From assembly GCA_965225735.1 (NCBI GenBank), contig CBDDBN010000006.1:59619-123618 (forward strand): a stretch of 64,000 nucleotides of DNA. The letters are read 5' to 3'. This DNA is from Denitrobaculum sp965225735 (GTDB lineage Bacteria; Pseudomonadota; Alphaproteobacteria; Kiloniellales; Kiloniellaceae). The notes beneath the pieces are model-generated. The model was not told the origin of the DNA. It saw nothing but the letters and a program-made list of their open reading frames with translations, and did no database searches. Both the position numbers and the translations under genes were made by a program. The first letter of the stretch is position 1, and each line of letters begins with the position of its first letter. Positions 61,622 through 64,000 of the stretch are shown here, one piece after another.

Positions 61622-61692
61622 CGATGGCCACTCCTCATGACCGAAGTTTCCTCACCCGGGGATTAACTTGACTGTCTTCTGTTAGCCGCTCT

Positions 61693-63138
61693 CTAGCGGC
61701 CGATGTTGATCGACCGGACTTTGCCCTTCCGCCGGAAGGTAATACGCCAGCGGCTGTCACTGGTTCCGACCGCCGGATCGATGTCAGCAACCTCAGCAAT
61801 CTCGCGATCGTTGACGGCAAGAAGGATATCACCGGGACGCATCCGGACCCGCTGCGCAGGACTGCCGCGTGCGATTTTGGTCACGATGACCCCCTCCCAG
61901 GCGCCAGGCAGATCGAGTTCTTCGGCCAGGGCGGGAGAGAGATTAGCAACCTGCGCGCCCGACAGCGGATGCTGTCCGCGCAAACGCACAACCTCGCGCG
62001 GCGGGAATTCTGGCGCAGCCTCAATCGGCAGATTAAGCGAAAGGCTATCCCTCGCTCGCCAGACCTGGATCGGCACCGCATCGCCGAGATCACGGGTTGC
62101 AACGCGAAAGCGCAGGGACTCGTAATCCTGGATTTCCACGCCATCCACGGAGAGGATCACATCGCCAGGCTTCAAGCCTGCCCGATCCGCCGGTCCGCCA
62201 TCATAGAGCTGACTGACCACTACGCCGCCGGCCCTATCCAAACCGAAACCTGTGGCCAGGTCTGCCGTCAGAGTCTGTCCGGTGATCCCGGTCCAGGCCC
62301 GCACCAAAGCGCCGCCGTTCTTGGCCGATTCGATCACGGTCCGAACCATGTTGGCGGGGATAGCGAAGCCAATGCCCACTGAGCCGCCGCTGCGCGAGTA
62401 GATCGCGGTGTTGATGCCCAGCAACTGACCGTCCATGGTCACCAATGCCCCGCCCGAGTTGCCTGGATTGATCGCCGCGTCCGTCTGGATGAAGAAACTA
62501 AAATCTCCGATGCCCACCTGCGTGCGCGCCAGGGCCGACACGATCCCGCTCGTCACCGTCTGCCCCACGCCAAAAGGGTTGCCGATCGCCAGGACCAGAT
62601 CGCCGACCTCAACGTCGTCAGAATCGCGCAGCGGAATTGTCGGCAATACCGCGCCCTCGGTATCCACGCGCAGTACAGCAAGATCCGTGCGCTCGTCATC
62701 GACGATCAGCTCTGCACTGAATTCACGGCGGTCCGACAGCACAACCTTGATTTCTGTCGCACCGTTGATGACGTGATGGTTGGTGACGATCAGGCCGTCA
62801 CCGGAGACAATCACGCCAGAGCCCAGCGAGCTCTCCATGCGTTCGCGTTTCTGCGATCCACCAAAGCGGTCACCGAAAAAGCGTTTGAAGAAGGGGTCTT
62901 CAAAGAGCGACGGCCGGCGGCGCTGCGTCACGGTTCGTTTGGAAAAGACATTGACCACGGCCGGCGCGGTAGTCTTGACCACAGGCGAAAAGGAGAGGTT
63001 CAACTCCGCTTGCGAACTTGGCACCCGCACGCCTTCCGCAGTCGACTGCGCCAGAACCGGCGCTCCGATGAATCCGGCACAAATGACGAGTGCCGCGAGA
63101 GAGCACGACAGAGAAGATATGACCCTATGCGGTTTCAC
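61693..63138 (-). CDS. Do family periplasmic serine protease (DegP/DegQ-like)
   Basis: The protein has 481 aa. The signal peptide ends GAPVLAQS. Trypsin-like domain with triad H122 (VTNHHVI), D152 (ERTDLAVL) and S228 (NPGNSGGAL), followed by two PDZ domains (about 290-370 and 385-470). It is a periplasmic quality-control protease. The start is GTG. It lies downstream of rplQ, separated by a 383-bp gap that contains the rplQ terminator and a twin-hairpin repeat. Confidence 0.93.
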   Translation of the reverse strand: MKPHRVISSLSCSLAALVICAGFIGAPVLAQSTAEGVRVPSSQAELNLSFSPVVKTTAPAVVNVFSKRTVTQRRRPSLFEDPFFKRFFGDRFGGSQKRERMESSLGSGVIVSGDGLIVTNHHVINGATEIKVVLSDRREFSAELIVDDERTDLAVLRVDTEGAVLPTIPLRDSDDVEVGDLVLAIGNPFGVGQTVTSGIVSALARTQVGIGDFSFFIQTDAAINPGNSGGALVTMDGQLLGINTAIYSRSGGSVGIGFAIPANMVRTVIESAKNGGALVRAWTGITGQTLTADLATGFGLDRAGGVVVSQLYDGGPADRAGLKPGDVILSVDGVEIQDYESLRFRVATRDLGDAVPIQVWRARDSLSLNLPIEAAPEFPPREVVRLRGQHPLSGAQVANLSPALAEELDLPGAWEGVIVTKIARGSPAQRVRMRPGDILLAVNDREIAEVADIDPAVGTSDSRWRITFRRKGKVRSINIGR

Positions 63139-63287
63139 CGGTAAATCGCTCCAAATCGTTGTCTCAGTTTAACCGCTGATGGCTTCACACCGTATCACCT
63201 TGTTGTGGGGCAAAGGACAACCCCATGCTCAAGACAAACAGGTTATAGCAGTTTGCGCCCTTAGGCTTTTGGAAAACCACCCCTCAT

Positions 63288-63426
63288 TAGAGCAGACCAA
63301 GTTTAGGCGAAACCGCTGCAAGCGGTCTGCCATGCTTGTGAATCTGCTCTACCCATTTGAGTTAGACCGGATTCACACACTTTAAAACGAACACGACGTG
63401 TTTCTCTCAAAATGTGATCCGGTCTA
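63288..63426. repeat. Twin-hairpin intergenic element, copy 2 (64 + 11 + 64 nt)
   Basis: Hairpin C (63288-63351) has outer stem TAGAGCAGA/TCTGCTCTA; 11 nt later hairpin D (63363-63426) has outer stem TAGACCGGAT/ATCCGGTCTA and an inner AACACGACGTGTT stem. The reverse complement of D matches hairpin A, and that of C matches hairpin B, so this element is an inverted, diverged copy of 59166-59304. It lies between the rplQ terminator and the protease promoter. Confidence 0.8.
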
Positions 63427-63435
63427 GAAACGACA

Positions 63436-63462
63436 AAAGGCAGCCCTTAAAGGACTGCCTTT
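63436..63462 (-). terminator. Intrinsic terminator of the rplQ operon
   Basis: AAAGGCAG and CTGCCTTT form an 8-bp stem with an 11-nt loop (which can add inner pairs). On the minus strand it is followed by TTGTCGTTT, a T-rich end. It lies 60 bases after the rplQ stop and closes the ribosomal protein operon entering from the right. Confidence 0.8.
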
Positions 63463-63521
63463 GCCAAAATCTCTGCTCGCCTGCACCTTCTTTCGGGCTC
63501 AGGCTGCAACGGCCTCAAGGG

Positions 63522-63944
63522 CTACTCTTCGTCTTCATCCTCGTCGACGTCCTGAGTCGGACCGGAGTCCTGTCCCTTTGCATCGACATTCCGGTCCACC
63601 AGCTCGATAAAAGCCATCGGCGCCATATCGCCGTGGCGGAAACCCGCTTTCAGGACACGAGTATAACCGCCGGGACGGCTCTCGTAGCGGCTGGCCAGCT
63701 CGTCGAAGAGCTTTGCGGTGATCTTGTCATCGCGCAGAACGGAGTTGGCCTGACGGCGGGCGTGCAGGTCGCCACGCTTGCCGAGGGTGATCAGCTTGTC
63801 GACCACGCGGCGAAGATCCTTCGCCTTCGGCAAGGTCGTTTTGATCTGCTCGTGCTTGAGCAGCGCAACCGCCATGTTGGCGAACATCGCCTTCCGGTGG
63901 CTGCTGGTGCGGTTCAACTTACGGCCGCTCATTCCGTGACGCAT
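63522..63944 (-). CDS. rplQ: 50S ribosomal protein L17
   Basis: The protein has 140 aa. The start MRHGMSGRKLNRTSSHRKAMFANMA is diagnostic, with LPKAKDLRRVVDKLITLGKR and RPGGYTRVLKAGFRHGDMAPMAFIELVDR. It has an acidic C-terminal tail (DVDEDEDEE) beyond the usual length. GGAGAAG lies 6 nt before the ATG at 63944. It is the last gene of the alpha operon; the 56 bases to the right edge (63945-64000) hold no coding and would be the rpoA-rplQ spacer. Confidence 0.97.
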   Translation of the reverse strand: MRHGMSGRKLNRTSSHRKAMFANMAVALLKHEQIKTTLPKAKDLRRVVDKLITLGKRGDLHARRQANSVLRDDKITAKLFDELASRYESRPGGYTRVLKAGFRHGDMAPMAFIELVDRNVDAKGQDSGPTQDVDEDEDEE

Positions 63945-64000
63945 TGTCTTCTCTCCGTTCTCTTTGATCTCGCGCACGAGACCGATTTAAAGGACGCGTA

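Overview
The window looks like a chromosomal segment of a fairly high-GC alphaproteobacterium, probably Rhodospirillales-like. The pointers are the bacterial L17 protein at the right edge, an alphaproteobacterial-type LexA box (GTTC-N7-GTTC) in front of an imuA-imuB-dnaE2 mutasome, an ATP12-family chaperone, a rhizobial-type glpD-glpSTPQUV glycerol operon, a biotin-dependent propionyl-CoA carboxylase, and a PEP-CTERM sorting signal. I cannot name the genus. I see no rRNA, tRNA, insertion sequence, prophage or CRISPR array.

Layout, left to right. 1-4.4 kb: the 5' part of a PhzF-family gene, a cysteine-rich HTH regulator divergent from an exported catalase-related peroxidase, an odd AT-richer hypothetical (possibly a broken gene), an aldo/keto reductase, and two tandem Lin0512-family genes. 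4.5-10.8 kb: a complete seven-gene Bat-type operon (moxR, DUF58, DUF4381, two VWA proteins, TPR, BatD). 11.0-16.1 kb: an APH-like kinase and SDR pair, and a large hybrid histidine kinase. 16.1-21.1 kb: a phosphonate locus, phnM and phnF on the minus strand, phnDCE on the plus strand, with two matching HutC-type operators and no C-P lyase core. 21.1-28.5 kb: a hypothetical, a LysR regulator and the SOS mutasome. 28.8-37.0 kb: a CHASE-domain kinase, GST, DUF427, histidine phosphatase, TspO, and an NMT1-type ABC importer followed by a CIA30-like protein. 37.4-46.2 kb: the glycerol regulon glpR-glpD-glpS-glpT-glpP-glpQ-glpU-glpV with GlpR-like operators. 46.3-52.3 kb: LysR, ATP-grasp, ArsR plus CSC-motif permease, CHRD/PEP-CTERM protein, acylphosphatase plus HEPN-like protein, phosphatase. 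52.3-64 kb: pccB-pccA, ATP12, HAD, RluC-like, FluC, an isochorismatase-like protein with altered catalytic residues, RarA, a Do-type protease and rplQ.

Most genes are ordinary. The signal least explained by gene annotation is a pair of intergenic elements (59166-59304 and 63288-63426). Each is two 64-nt hairpins separated by exactly 11 nt, and the two elements are diverged, inverted copies of one another with compensatory base-pair changes in the stems. A second point is the GlpS/GlpT ATPase pair, where degenerate motifs are split so that the heterodimer should have one canonical and one degenerate ATP site.
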